Shown here: piece by piece, positions 44,126 to 51,748 of the stretch | How positions within the stretch are numbered: the first letter of the stretch is position 1 | Layout: each line of letters begins with the position of its first letter | Source: CAYPTY01 sp964413935 | GTDB taxonomy: Bacteria > Bacteroidota > Rhodothermia > Balneolales > Balneolaceae | Assembly: GCA_964413935.1 (NCBI GenBank) | Contig: CAYPTY010000011.1 | Location: 1-64,000, forward strand | Reading direction: 5' to 3' | Length of the DNA: 64,000 nt | Program-made: the position numbers and the translations under genes | Notes under the pieces: generated by a model | Databases searched by the model: none | Told to the model about the DNA's origin: nothing | What the model saw: only the letters and a program-made list of their open reading frames with translations

Positions 44126-46466
44126 AAGCATTAAGAAAATCCGAAAAGTAGCCGTATTGGGATCCGGAGTGATGGGCAGCCAGATAGCTGCACACTGCGT
44201 AAATGCAGGGCTTGAGGTGCTGCTTCTGGATCTTAAATCGGACGAAAAAAACCCAAACCGGATGGCCGATGAAGCCATCAATCATATCCTTAAAATGAAG
44301 CCGGCTCCATTTGCCTTGCCGGAATATGCCAAAAGGATACAGACCGGCAACTTTGATGATCACATGCACCTGATCGGAGATGCCGACTGGATTTGTGAGG
44401 TGATCATTGAACGCATGGACATCAAGCAGCAGATGATGGAGCGAATCGAATCCCATCGAAGTCCGGGCAGTATCGTCAGTTCCAATACCTCCGGACTCCC
44501 GATCACAGACATCGCTCAGGGCAGAAGTGATGAATTCAGGGCTCATTTTCTGGGAACCCATTTTTTTAATCCGCCCCGATACATGAAGCTTCTGGAACTT
44601 ATTCCGACGGAGGATACCAATACCTCGGTTCGCAATACGATGAAGGCTTTCCTCGAAAAGACGCTGGGTAAAGGCGTGGTAATTTGTAAAGACACCCCCA
44701 ACTTCATCGCAAATCGCATCGGAATATTCTCTATTGCCAGCATTATGCCTCATTTCTTCAATGGAAGATTCCGGGCGGAGGAGATTGATCTGCTTACAGG
44801 CACCCTCACCGGTTATTCCAAAGCGGCTACTTTCCGAACGGCGGATATGGCCGGACTGGATGTGACTGCACACGTGGCCCGGAATCTGATACCGAACATC
44901 AAAGATGATGAACGGCAGGAAGTGTTCATCCTTCCGGATGCCTTCGGCAAGATGGTTGAGTCGGGTAGGATCGGTAATAAAGCAGGCGCCGGTTTTTATA
45001 GAAAAGCCCGAACAGATAAAGGCACGGAATATTTAGTGCTGAATCCGGAAAGCATGGAATATGAGTCCCAGCAAAAGGTGGAGCATCCCACTATTGCAGA
45101 GGCGAAAAAAATCAAAAATAGCGCTGAGCGTCTGAAGTTTCTGGTTCAGCAGGATGACGAAATCGGGAATTTTGTGTGGGAGGTGCAGCGCGATCTGCTG
45201 CTTTATGCGGCCAACCGTATTCCGGAAATCTCGGATGAAACAATTGCCATTGACCGAGCTATGAAATGGGGTTTTAACTGGGAGATGGGACCTTTCGAAC
45301 GCTGGGATGCCCTCGGCGCAGCATACGTAATGGAGCGACTGGAAAAAGAAGGTTTTGACCTTCCGCCTATCATTAAGGATATCAGGTTTGATAATCCGGA
45401 TCATTTCTATGGCCGTGAGGGCACCTATTATTCCCACCCGCTGAATACTTTTGAGAAATTGCCACCGGAAGCAGAAGGACAGCTGACCATCAACCGGGAA
45501 AAAACACCGGTTTATAAAACGGAATCAGCTTCATTGCATGATCTGGGGGAAGGGGTTGCCTTATTCGAGTTCACCACAAAATCAGCAACCCTTGGGTTCG
45601 AACTGGTTGAAAGCCTGATGCACAGCCTTGAACTTACTGAAAAGGATTTTGATGCCCTGGTACTTTCACACGAGGGAGATCATTTTGCTTATGGCGCCAA
45701 TCTGATGGAAGCACTGGAAGCGAAGAAATCAGGTGAATGGTCACGTGTGGAACTGGCTGTAAATAATTTCCAGCAAGCAGCTCTTGCACTCCGCTATACA
45801 GTAATCCCGGTAGTGGCTGCGCCTTTCGGCCGGACACTGGGCGGCGGATGTGAATTCGTGCTTTACTCAGATAAAGTTGTAGCCCATCATGAGTTGTATA
45901 TGGGACTGGTTGAGATTGGGGTAGGGCTGATTCCTGCCGGTGGAGGTACAACCGAAATGCTGAAAAGATTTATGGCTATGGTGGAAGGGGATGCCGACCC
46001 CATCGCATATGTGCGGGAAGCTTTTAAAATCATCGGTATGGCTCAGGTGAGTGATTCCTTCGCTAAAGCAAGGCAGATGCATTTTCTCCGGCCGCAGGAT
46101 GAACTGGTTATGAACCGGGATCTGCTCTTGAGTCGGGCCAAATCGGCCGCGCGATATATGGCGGATGCAGGTTATCAGCCGCCGGCAAAATCTGAGATTC
46201 AGGTGCTGGGTAGCAAAGGTCTAGCTGCACTGAAGCTGATGCTCTATGTGCTGCATGAATCAAAATTCATCGGGGATTATGGCAAGGTGCTGGGTGAGCG
46301 CATCGCGCGTGTGATGTCGGGGGGTGGCTTAAGTGAGCCTACGCTGGTACATGAAGACTACCTGTTTAAACTGGAAAGAGAAGCCATCCTTGAATGTCTG
46401 GCCGACGACCGAACCCTGTCTATGATGGAGCACACGCTGAAAACGGGTAAACCGCTTAGGTTGTGA
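44118..46466 (+). CDS. 3-hydroxyacyl-CoA dehydrogenase / enoyl-CoA hydratase multifunctional protein
   Basis: A 782-residue beta-oxidation enzyme with domain order dehydrogenase then hydratase (FadN-like). KVAVLGSGVMGSQIAAHCVN near residues 9-28 is the Rossmann turn; SSNTSGLPITDIAQG and GTHFFNPPRYMKLLELIP follow. The C-terminal crotonase domain has APFGRTLGGGCEFVLYSDKV and GLVEIGVGLIPAGGGTTEML, with both Glu residues of a hydratase. Start is TTG at 44118, within the end of the ligase gene. Confidence 0.92.
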   Translation: MAESIKKIRKVAVLGSGVMGSQIAAHCVNAGLEVLLLDLKSDEKNPNRMADEAINHILKMKPAPFALPEYAKRIQTGNFDDHMHLIGDADWICEVIIERMDIKQQMMERIESHRSPGSIVSSNTSGLPITDIAQGRSDEFRAHFLGTHFFNPPRYMKLLELIPTEDTNTSVRNTMKAFLEKTLGKGVVICKDTPNFIANRIGIFSIASIMPHFFNGRFRAEEIDLLTGTLTGYSKAATFRTADMAGLDVTAHVARNLIPNIKDDERQEVFILPDAFGKMVESGRIGNKAGAGFYRKARTDKGTEYLVLNPESMEYESQQKVEHPTIAEAKKIKNSAERLKFLVQQDDEIGNFVWEVQRDLLLYAANRIPEISDETIAIDRAMKWGFNWEMGPFERWDALGAAYVMERLEKEGFDLPPIIKDIRFDNPDHFYGREGTYYSHPLNTFEKLPPEAEGQLTINREKTPVYKTESASLHDLGEGVALFEFTTKSATLGFELVESLMHSLELTEKDFDALVLSHEGDHFAYGANLMEALEAKKSGEWSRVELAVNNFQQAALALRYTVIPVVAAPFGRTLGGGCEFVLYSDKVVAHHELYMGLVEIGVGLIPAGGGTTEMLKRFMAMVEGDADPIAYVREAFKIIGMAQVSDSFAKARQMHFLRPQDELVMNRDLLLSRAKSAARYMADAGYQPPAKSEIQVLGSKGLAALKLMLYVLHESKFIGDYGKVLGERIARVMSGGGLSEPTLVHEDYLFKLEREAILECLADDRTLSMMEHTLKTGKPLRL

Positions 46467-46551
46467 GATGTGGGATATGGGACTTAGGATGTGGGACTTG
46501 GGACATGAGATGTGGGATATTCAATTTGAAATTTGAAATGTGGAATGTGAA
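46467..46551 (+). repeat. Intergenic purine-rich tandem repeat, 21-bp period
   Basis: GATGTGGGA occurs at 46467, 46488 and 46509, exactly 21 bases apart, within degenerate units of the type GATGTGGGATATGGGACTTA. It is followed by AATTTGAAATTTGAA and TGTGGAATGTGAAATG. The stretch begins directly after the stop codon at 46464-46466 and ends at the thiolase ATG. It may be a dispersed low-complexity intergenic element. Confidence 0.7.
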
Positions 46552-47733
46552 ATGAAGGAAGCCTTTTTAGTAAAAGCCAAACGAACCGCGACCGGAAAAG
46601 CGAATAAGGGTTCGCTGCGGTTTACACGCCCGGAGACGCTGGGCGGTGAAGTGATCAAAGACCTGCTGGCATCAATTCCGGAACTGGACCCGGCTGATGT
46701 AGAGGATGTGATCCTTGGTTGTGCTTTTCCTGAAGCATCACAGGGTCTGAACATGGCCCGACAGGTTGCGCATCTGGGGGGGTTACCTGACACGGTACCC
46801 GGCATGGTTATTAATCGTTTTTGTTCCTCAGGATTGCAGTCCATTGCCCTGGCTGCCGAGCGCATCATGGGCGGTGGTGCAGATGTGATTATCGCCGGCG
46901 GTATAGAGCACATGAGTATGGTGCCAATGGGAGGGATGTCGGTTCAGCCGCATCCGGGTCTGGTGAATGAGTATCCTGAAATTTACATCAGCATGGGACT
47001 TACCGCTGAAAACGTGGCAGAAAGGTATAAAGTGAGTCGGGAAGATCAGGATCAGTTTGCCTATGAAAGTCATCAGAAGGCCATTGCAGCATGGGAAAAT
47101 GGAATATTCGATGATCAGATTACCCCGATTGAAGTAGTGGAGAAAAAAGTAACCGCGGATGGGGAAGTGCTTGAAGAACGGTTCACATTCCAACAGGATG
47201 AAGGTCCCCGCGCCGACACTTCGGTAGAGAAACTGAGTGGTTTGCGCCCGGTCTTTAAAGCCGGCGGCTCGGTGACGGCCGGTAATTCCTCCCAGATCAA
47301 TGACGCCGCTTCTGCAGTGGTAGTTATGAGTGGTGAAAAAGTAAAAGAACTGGGGCTAACGCCCATGGCTCGTTTTGTGGGCTTTTCGGTCGCCGGAGTC
47401 GCTCCTGAAATTATGGGGATAGGGCCGGTTGAGGCCATCCCGAAAGTCCTGAACCTGACCGGCATCAAACAGAATGAAATTGATCTCATCGAACTGAATG
47501 AAGCATTCGCAGCACAGTCACTGGCCGTGATTCGGGAGCTGGACCTGAATCCGGAAATCACCAATGTGAACGGAGGTGCCATCGCTATGGGGCATCCGCT
47601 GGGATGTACCGGAAGCAAACTGACCACCCAGATCCTGCATGAAATGAAAAACCGTGATGCCCGCTATGGTGTGGTCACCATGTGCATCGGTGGCGGTATG
47701 GGTGCGGCCGGAATATTCGAAAACCTGAGCTGA
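46552..47733 (+). CDS. Acetyl-CoA C-acyltransferase (3-ketoacyl-CoA thiolase)
   Basis: A 393-residue FadA-type thiolase from the ATG at 46552 ([16 protein letters not shown]). A GTG at 46540 would add four residues encoded by the repeat tract. Nucleophile Cys in [16 protein letters not shown] near residue 88, [16 protein letters not shown] with the His, and [14 protein letters not shown] with the second Cys. It performs the last beta-oxidation step and partners the multifunctional enzyme upstream. Confidence 0.93.
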   Translation: MKEAFLVKAKRTATGKANKGSLRFTRPETLGGEVIKDLLASIPELDPADVEDVILGCAFPEASQGLNMARQVAHLGGLPDTVPGMVINRFCSSGLQSIALAAERIMGGGADVIIAGGIEHMSMVPMGGMSVQPHPGLVNEYPEIYISMGLTAENVAERYKVSREDQDQFAYESHQKAIAAWENGIFDDQITPIEVVEKKVTADGEVLEERFTFQQDEGPRADTSVEKLSGLRPVFKAGGSVTAGNSSQINDAASAVVVMSGEKVKELGLTPMARFVGFSVAGVAPEIMGIGPVEAIPKVLNLTGIKQNEIDLIELNEAFAAQSLAVIRELDLNPEITNVNGGAIAMGHPLGCTGSKLTTQILHEMKNRDARYGVVTMCIGGGMGAAGIFENLS

Positions 47734-47735
47734 TT

Positions 47736-48596
47736 ATGTTTAAAGAAGACACCCTGAAGGGAAAAACCATCATAATCACCGGCGGTGGAAGTGGACTTGG
47801 CCTCGCTATGGCCAAAGGCTTTGCCTCTGTCGGGGCAAACATCGGAATTTGCGGACGCACCGAATTCAAGCTTGAGAAAGCTGCAAAAGAAATACGCACT
47901 GCCGGACCTCAATCAGAAGTGAGGGTATTTTCCTGCGATGTCAGGGATTATGAACAGGTGGAATCCATGTTTGCTTACTTCAATTCGGAATTCGGTAACA
48001 TAACAGGCCTGGTAAATAATGCAGCGGGTAATTTCCTTTCGGCATCAGAAGATCTGACACCGGGTGGATTTAAGGCAGTAGTAGATATTGTGCTTCACGG
48101 TTCCTTTAACTGCACCCATGTATTTGGAAATCAACTTATTGATGAAGAACAGTCCGGCACCATTTTAAATATTGTGACCACTTATGCGGAAGGTACAGGA
48201 TCTGCTTTTGTGCTTCCATCGGCCTGTTCCAAAGCAGGAGTGCTGGCTATGACCCGATCTCTGGCTTTTGAGTGGGCTGAATATGATATCCGCCTGAATG
48301 CGATTGCTCCCGGTCCTTTTCCCACTGAAGGAGCGTGGACCCGTCTGGTGCCAGAAAAAATTTATGAGAAAGCATTCCTGAAAAAAATCCCGATGAAGCG
48401 CTACGGTGAACAGGAAGAGCTGGCTAACCTGGCCATATTCATGATGTCAGACCTTTGTACCTATATGACCGGTGAGTGTGTAATTGTGGATGGGGGTGAG
48501 CGACTTCAATCCGGACAGTTTAATTTTATTGATTCGCTGGCCAGCCGTAAGAAGCTGAAGAAAATATTTCAGGCCATGAAGCCCAAAAAGAAGTAG
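47736..48596 (+). CDS. SDR family oxidoreductase, 2,4-dienoyl-CoA reductase-like
   Basis: A 286-residue SDR starting at the ATG at 47736, 2 bases after the thiolase stop. IIITGGGSGLGLAMAKGFAS binds the cofactor and VNNAAGNFLSASEDLTPGGF resembles the DECR family. The usual Tyr-x-x-x-Lys is replaced by Ser-x-x-x-Lys (PSACSK), with a Tyr about 16 residues before the Lys (TTYAEGTGS), as in mitochondrial 2,4-dienoyl-CoA reductase. It would reduce double bonds of unsaturated acyl-CoAs. Confidence 0.88.
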   Translation: MFKEDTLKGKTIIITGGGSGLGLAMAKGFASVGANIGICGRTEFKLEKAAKEIRTAGPQSEVRVFSCDVRDYEQVESMFAYFNSEFGNITGLVNNAAGNFLSASEDLTPGGFKAVVDIVLHGSFNCTHVFGNQLIDEEQSGTILNIVTTYAEGTGSAFVLPSACSKAGVLAMTRSLAFEWAEYDIRLNAIAPGPFPTEGAWTRLVPEKIYEKAFLKKIPMKRYGEQEELANLAIFMMSDLCTYMTGECVIVDGGERLQSGQFNFIDSLASRKKLKKIFQAMKPKKK

Positions 48597-48620
48597 ATAA
48601 GCATTAAATGGAAAAGAGAA

Positions 48621-48642
48621 AGGGCCATCGATTGGTGGCCCT
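48621..48642. terminator. Hairpin between convergent genes
   Basis: AGGGCCA (48621-48627) and TGGCCCT (48636-48642) form a 7-bp stem with an 8-base loop, between the plus-strand SDR and a minus-strand gene. Read on the minus strand it is followed by TTTCTCTTTT; on the plus strand only by a weak pyrimidine run. Confidence 0.6.
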
Positions 48643-48670
48643 TCCCTTATCCGGCTACGCATTCTGCAAA

Positions 48671-49081
48671 TCAGCTGCCATCTTTTTCAAGTTTGGCAAG
48701 TCTGGATTCGAGAGTTTTAATCTTTTCTTTCAGATCCTTGATTTCCAGCTGCTTTTCAGTGAACATCACCATTTTTCCGTCAATGCGGGTCTCAATCCAT
48801 TCCTGAGCACCCTTTTTAAATTTGGATCGGGTTACCATTTCACCTGTTGATCTGCAATAAAGCGTCCAGATTCCATGTGGTTTATAATGGCCTTTTTCTT
48901 TCCAATACTGTCCCTTCTGTAGGATCTTGCCGTCCTCGTCAGTGAATGTGACGCTGTAGAGGTTGTGGTCAATCTGTTCAATTTGCTTTTGGTGGGCATC
49001 ATTTTCAATGCTTTTACCCTGAGCAAATGCTCCCAATGATGTAGACAGGAGGAAAATGCCAGATAATACGAGCGTTTTCAT
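48671..49081 (-). CDS. Small secreted protein, MORN-like core with C-terminal coiled coil
   Basis: A 136-residue protein with signal peptide MKTLVLSGIFLLSTSLGAFA. The middle (LYSVTFTDEDGKILQKGQYW and HYKPHGIWTLYCRSTGEMVT) resembles the YwqK/MORN-type repeats seen in many Bacteroidota secreted proteins. Residues about 108-136 form a Leu/Lys/Glu heptad coiled coil (EIKDLKEKIKTLESRLAKLE). An AGGAGGT ribosome site lies at 49086-49092, 4 bases before the ATG, unusually strong for this genome. Function unknown. Confidence 0.75.
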   Translation of the reverse strand: MKTLVLSGIFLLSTSLGAFAQGKSIENDAHQKQIEQIDHNLYSVTFTDEDGKILQKGQYWKEKGHYKPHGIWTLYCRSTGEMVTRSKFKKGAQEWIETRIDGKMVMFTEKQLEIKDLKEKIKTLESRLAKLEKDGS

Positions 49082-49116
49082 AATTACCTCCTTTTTAAGT
49101 TTTGGGCTTATCCAAT

Positions 49117-49176
49117 GTTAAGCATATGTTAACTTAATGTAAAGTAAATTAACTTAATGTTAACTAAGTGTTAACT
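49117..49176 (-). repeat. Phased GTTAACT repeats upstream of the small secreted protein gene
   Basis: On the plus strand GTTAAGC begins at 49117, GTTAACT at 49128, the degenerate GTAAAGT at 49139, ATTAACT at 49148, GTTAACT at 49159 and GTTAACT at 49170. Spacing is about 11 bases (one is 9), so all copies face the same side of the helix. The last copy runs into the stop codon of the neighbouring oxidoreductase-like gene. It may be an operator array. Confidence 0.7.
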
Positions 49177-50026
49177 AGAATTGCCGGATTCTTGCCCTTA
49201 TTTTGTCCGTGGTACGGCTGAGTTTGAGGAGGTCATGAATAGTAAAAGCGGGTTCTTTACCCAGCTGAACGGCTTTCAGAAACTGCAAGGCCGCTTTTTC
49301 AGCAGATTTTGCCGGGTTGAATTCCTCTTTAGTGAAGGTGAGATGATTGCTGGAATTCAGTCGGCCCTTTCTTACAATCTGATTCTGAACATCGCAATCC
49401 ATGAGGAGGCTGCCATCGGTAACGATCCGTTTGTGATTTTGTTCAAAGGAGCCGCTGTTGATGTAAATGCCGGCCGATCCCCCGTTTTCGAAGCGCATAA
49501 ACAATTCTATTCCAAGGTGTTGGGCAGGATGCAGGCTAAGCTGCTTGGCTTCAATATGATGAATACCGCTGTTCATGAATTTGAGACAAAAACCCACTTC
49601 ATCAATCCATAGGTGTTCCAGTTCTATCTCAGATTCAAAACGCTGATTGTAAGAAATTTCCCTGTTGATATGGATAAAGGTAGGTCTGGCCAGGTTTTCC
49701 ATCATTACCTGCGTTGCCGGAGCTAAACTGGGCCAGTGCGCAAACTGTAATTGAACCCGTGCTTCTTCGGCTACGCGGGCCACTTTTTCCAGCTTGTATA
49801 CCTGCATGGGCAGTCGGGATACCAGAAAGGTGTGCAGGCCTTTTTGAACTGTTTTAATAAGAATGTCCAGGTTGTCCGGGGAATCATCAATCAGGAAGCA
49901 GGCATCGGCTTTCTGAATGCCGTTGAAATTCGGAGACATGATGACTTCCTGAACAATATTATGCGGCATGAGATGCTGTTCCCAGGCATGACTTCGTGTG
50001 GCATCTCCGATAATGGCAATTTTCAT
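49175..50026 (-). CDS. Divergent Gfo/Idh/MocA-like protein
   Basis: A 283-residue protein with a Rossmann start MKIAIIGDATRSHAWEQHL and the segment GLHTFLVSRLPMQVYKLEKV where oxidoreductases of this family normally have the EKP motif with the catalytic Lys. Here it reads SRL, so the enzyme is probably inactive on sugars or changed in role. The C-terminal half (FENGGSAGIYINSGSFEQNH) resembles the beta-sheet substrate domain. No partner gene is obvious. Confidence 0.65.
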   Translation of the reverse strand: MKIAIIGDATRSHAWEQHLMPHNIVQEVIMSPNFNGIQKADACFLIDDSPDNLDILIKTVQKGLHTFLVSRLPMQVYKLEKVARVAEEARVQLQFAHWPSLAPATQVMMENLARPTFIHINREISYNQRFESEIELEHLWIDEVGFCLKFMNSGIHHIEAKQLSLHPAQHLGIELFMRFENGGSAGIYINSGSFEQNHKRIVTDGSLLMDCDVQNQIVRKGRLNSSNHLTFTKEEFNPAKSAEKAALQFLKAVQLGKEPAFTIHDLLKLSRTTDKIRARIRQF

Positions 50027-50114
50027 GGACCTGCTTTTATTGGAAGCGGAAAATGCTAATGCACAGTCATTTTAGCAAATGGAGGAACAGGAATGCTGAA
50101 ATAGTCTTTTATTC

Positions 50115-50294
50115 TCAGTCGGGCAGGATAATGGCCAGAAGGAAATAGGCAATAATGGGGAAACCACCAAAAAAGGTGAGTACCACGAACAGGATTCGTA
50201 CGATGGTTGGATCCCAGCCCAGATATTCGGCTAGTCCGCCACAAACGCCAAATAGCATTCTGTCTGTATGTGATTTTTTAAGCTTGGCCGGCAT
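50115..50294 (-). CDS. PspC-domain protein
   Basis: A 59-residue protein from the ATG at 50294 (MPAKLKKSHTDRMLFGVCGG). RMLFGVCGGLAEYLGWDPT and IVRILFVVLTFFGGFPIIAY are the PspC signature: a short cytosolic part then a hydrophobic helix. PspC proteins are linked to envelope stress. A longer in-frame start at 50420 would run through the terminator of the upstream unit and is rejected. Confidence 0.85.
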   Translation of the reverse strand: MPAKLKKSHTDRMLFGVCGGLAEYLGWDPTIVRILFVVLTFFGGFPIIAYFLLAIILPD

Positions 50295-50356
50295 GTTGAT
50301 AGTCTTTGTGTTGTAATTTGAGCGCGCTGTACGGTTGCATTGAGCTAAGGTTACAA

Positions 50357-50386
50357 AAAAAGCGAAATAAAAATATTTCGCTTTTT
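50357..50386 (-). terminator. Rho-independent terminator of the blaI unit
   Basis: AAAAAGCGAAATA (50357-50369) and TATTTCGCTTTTT (50374-50386), a perfect 13-bp stem with a 4-base AAAA loop. On the minus strand the stem is followed by a continued T run. It lies in the middle of an open frame that otherwise continues from the M56 remnant, which shows that the transcript ends here. Confidence 0.85.
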
Positions 50387-50765
50387 GGCCTATCTCTAAA
50401 GGGTAAGATATCGCTATCAATTATCCAGAATTCAGGACTCAATCTGAGCGATTGTGCTATGGCAGAAGGTTCCGGCACGGCATATTGAACGATGGGATTT
50501 GTCAATGTAATGAGCGCGGGTGCTGTTTCAGAAGTACTCAGACTATGATAGGCACACATAAACACTTGAGAACCGATGATACCACCCGGCAATGCCAGCA
50601 GAGTGGCTATCCTCAGATGATACTGATAGAGCGGAGCCAGCGATTTTTTTAGATTCAGGAAGATGAGGGCACCTCCGGCAATCAAGGTCCAGATAGCTAC
50701 CGGCAACCAGATTTCACTCAGACTTACGGAACCCCCCGTTCAGCAAATTCAATAAACTCATTCAT
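50387..50765 (-). pseudogene. M56 (BlaR1-type) membrane peptidase remnant, frameshifted and truncated
   Basis: The minus strand opens MNEFIEFAERG with the ATG at 50765 overlapping the end of blaI, then hits a stop. One frame over, the text continues SVSLSEIWLPVAIWTLIAGG ... LKKSLAPLYQYHLRIATLLA, the first membrane helices of M56 peptidases. The break is at a G6 run (50732-50737); G7 would restore the frame. Homology fades after about residue 100, no zinc HExxH motif follows and a terminator intervenes. The sensor peptidase domain is lost. Confidence 0.72.
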
Positions 50766-51144
50766 TTTCTTCACCCAGTTGATTGATTAATTCCTTGATT
50801 TGATTCAATTCCTCTTCACTCAGATTCTCATGCTGAACCAGGGTTTGTACCAGTGCTGATGGTGAACCCTTAAATACTTTGTCCACCAGTTTGTGGATCA
50901 GGCTGAATTGCACCTCATTGGGATCTTTAGCTGCCGAGTACACATAGGTTACCCCATCCTTCCGAAATTTCAGGAAACCTTTTTCTGCCAAGTTTTTCAT
51001 AACCGTCATGATGGTGGTGTAGGCCACTTTGCGGTTTTTGAGAATACGCTCATGAATGTCGGCCACGGTCGCCTCACCGCAGTCCCATACATGATTGAGA
51101 ACTTCCATTTCCGTTTCCCCGAGGGGTGTAATTGATCTTTTCAT
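50758..51144 (-). CDS. BlaI/MecI/CopY-family transcriptional repressor
   Basis: A 128-residue winged-helix repressor. LGETEMEVLNHVWDCGEATV and AYTTIMTVMKNLAEKGFLK form the DNA-binding domain; the C-terminal part (FSLIHKLVDKVFKGSPSALV) is the dimerisation and cleavage region. Normally paired with a BlaR1-type M56 peptidase that cuts it. Here that partner is a remnant, so the repressor may be permanently active or respond to another protease. An operator-like site lies upstream. Confidence 0.9.
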   Translation of the reverse strand: MKRSITPLGETEMEVLNHVWDCGEATVADIHERILKNRKVAYTTIMTVMKNLAEKGFLKFRKDGVTYVYSAAKDPNEVQFSLIHKLVDKVFKGSPSALVQTLVQHENLSEEELNQIKELINQLGEENE

Positions 51145-51160
51145 GCTTTACGATTTCTTT

Positions 51161-51194
51161 AATACTAACATAATAGTATTTAGTGTACAGTCAA
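51161..51194 (-). promoter_or_regulatory. blaI promoter with inverted-repeat operator
   Basis: AATACTA (51161-51167) and TAGTATT (51174-51180) are a perfect 7-bp inverted repeat with a 6-base spacer, 17 bases upstream of the start codon. On the minus strand TTG (51194-51192) and TATGTTAG (51172-51165) with a 19-base spacer form a likely promoter whose downstream element lies inside the repeat. This fits autorepression by the BlaI-type protein. Confidence 0.6.
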
Positions 51195-51210
51195 ATTTTT
51201 TTTGGGTATA

Positions 51211-51693
51211 TCAGAGGACCTGCTTCAGTTCTGAGACGCTGTCGCAGACCAGAACGGCATCTGATAGCTCAATGGCCAGGTTTTTCAGCGATGCATTCGG
51301 GTTCATGAGAATGACTTTTTTTCGTTGCTTGATGGCCAGGCTAATCTCTGACAGTGTTCCTGCTCCCATCCCAACCGCAATAATAAGATCCGAGCTGAGA
51401 ACATTTATCACATTCCTTGCCTGACCCATTCCCGTCAGGATGGGTATGTCGATGTGGGCTGAATGCAGATGGGGATCGAATTCAGCATCGGGCAGGATGG
51501 CGATGGTTTGTGCACCGGCATCTTTGGCTCCGTTAAGGGCTGAATCCATCACGCCCGTTTTTCTTCCACCGGTCAAAACCGTGTAACCGGATTCGGCCGC
51601 CGCTTTGCCGCAGGCATAAGCCAGATCCCGATCGGCTGCTGTGGCTCCCTCACCCGGACCCATAATTCCGGCAATCTTATGTTTTGATGTCAT
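51211..51693 (-). CDS. LOG-like (TIGR00725-type) Rossmann-fold protein
   Basis: A 160-residue protein of the lysine-decarboxylase-like/DprA-related nucleotide-binding superfamily. IAGIMGPGEGATAADRDLAY, LTGGRKTGVMDSALNGAKDA and GMGAGTLSEISLAIKQRKKV mark it. It lacks the PGGxGTxxE motif of true LOG phosphoribohydrolases (here GMGAGTLSE), so cytokinin-type activity is uncertain. Biochemical role unknown. Confidence 0.8.
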   Translation of the reverse strand: MTSKHKIAGIMGPGEGATAADRDLAYACGKAAAESGYTVLTGGRKTGVMDSALNGAKDAGAQTIAILPDAEFDPHLHSAHIDIPILTGMGQARNVINVLSSDLIIAVGMGAGTLSEISLAIKQRKKVILMNPNASLKNLAIELSDAVLVCDSVSELKQVL

Positions 51694-51748
51694 AGGGAAC
51701 TAAAGACTTGCATGCATAATTGATTCAATCACACAACCCATATCAGCT

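Noticed and set aside
43493..44281. 262-residue minus-strand frame across the ligase/multifunctional enzyme junction
   Set aside because: It crosses two solid plus-strand genes and shows no family signature.
49117..49176. The GTTAACT repeats as a miniature CRISPR array
   Set aside because: Units are only about 11 bases, without spacers of unique sequence, and there are no cas genes.
50278..50706. 142-residue frame on the minus strand as an intact gene
   Set aside because: Its first part is the M56 remnant in a shifted frame and its last part runs through a perfect terminator hairpin into the PspC gene; it is better read as a pseudogene plus noncoding tail.
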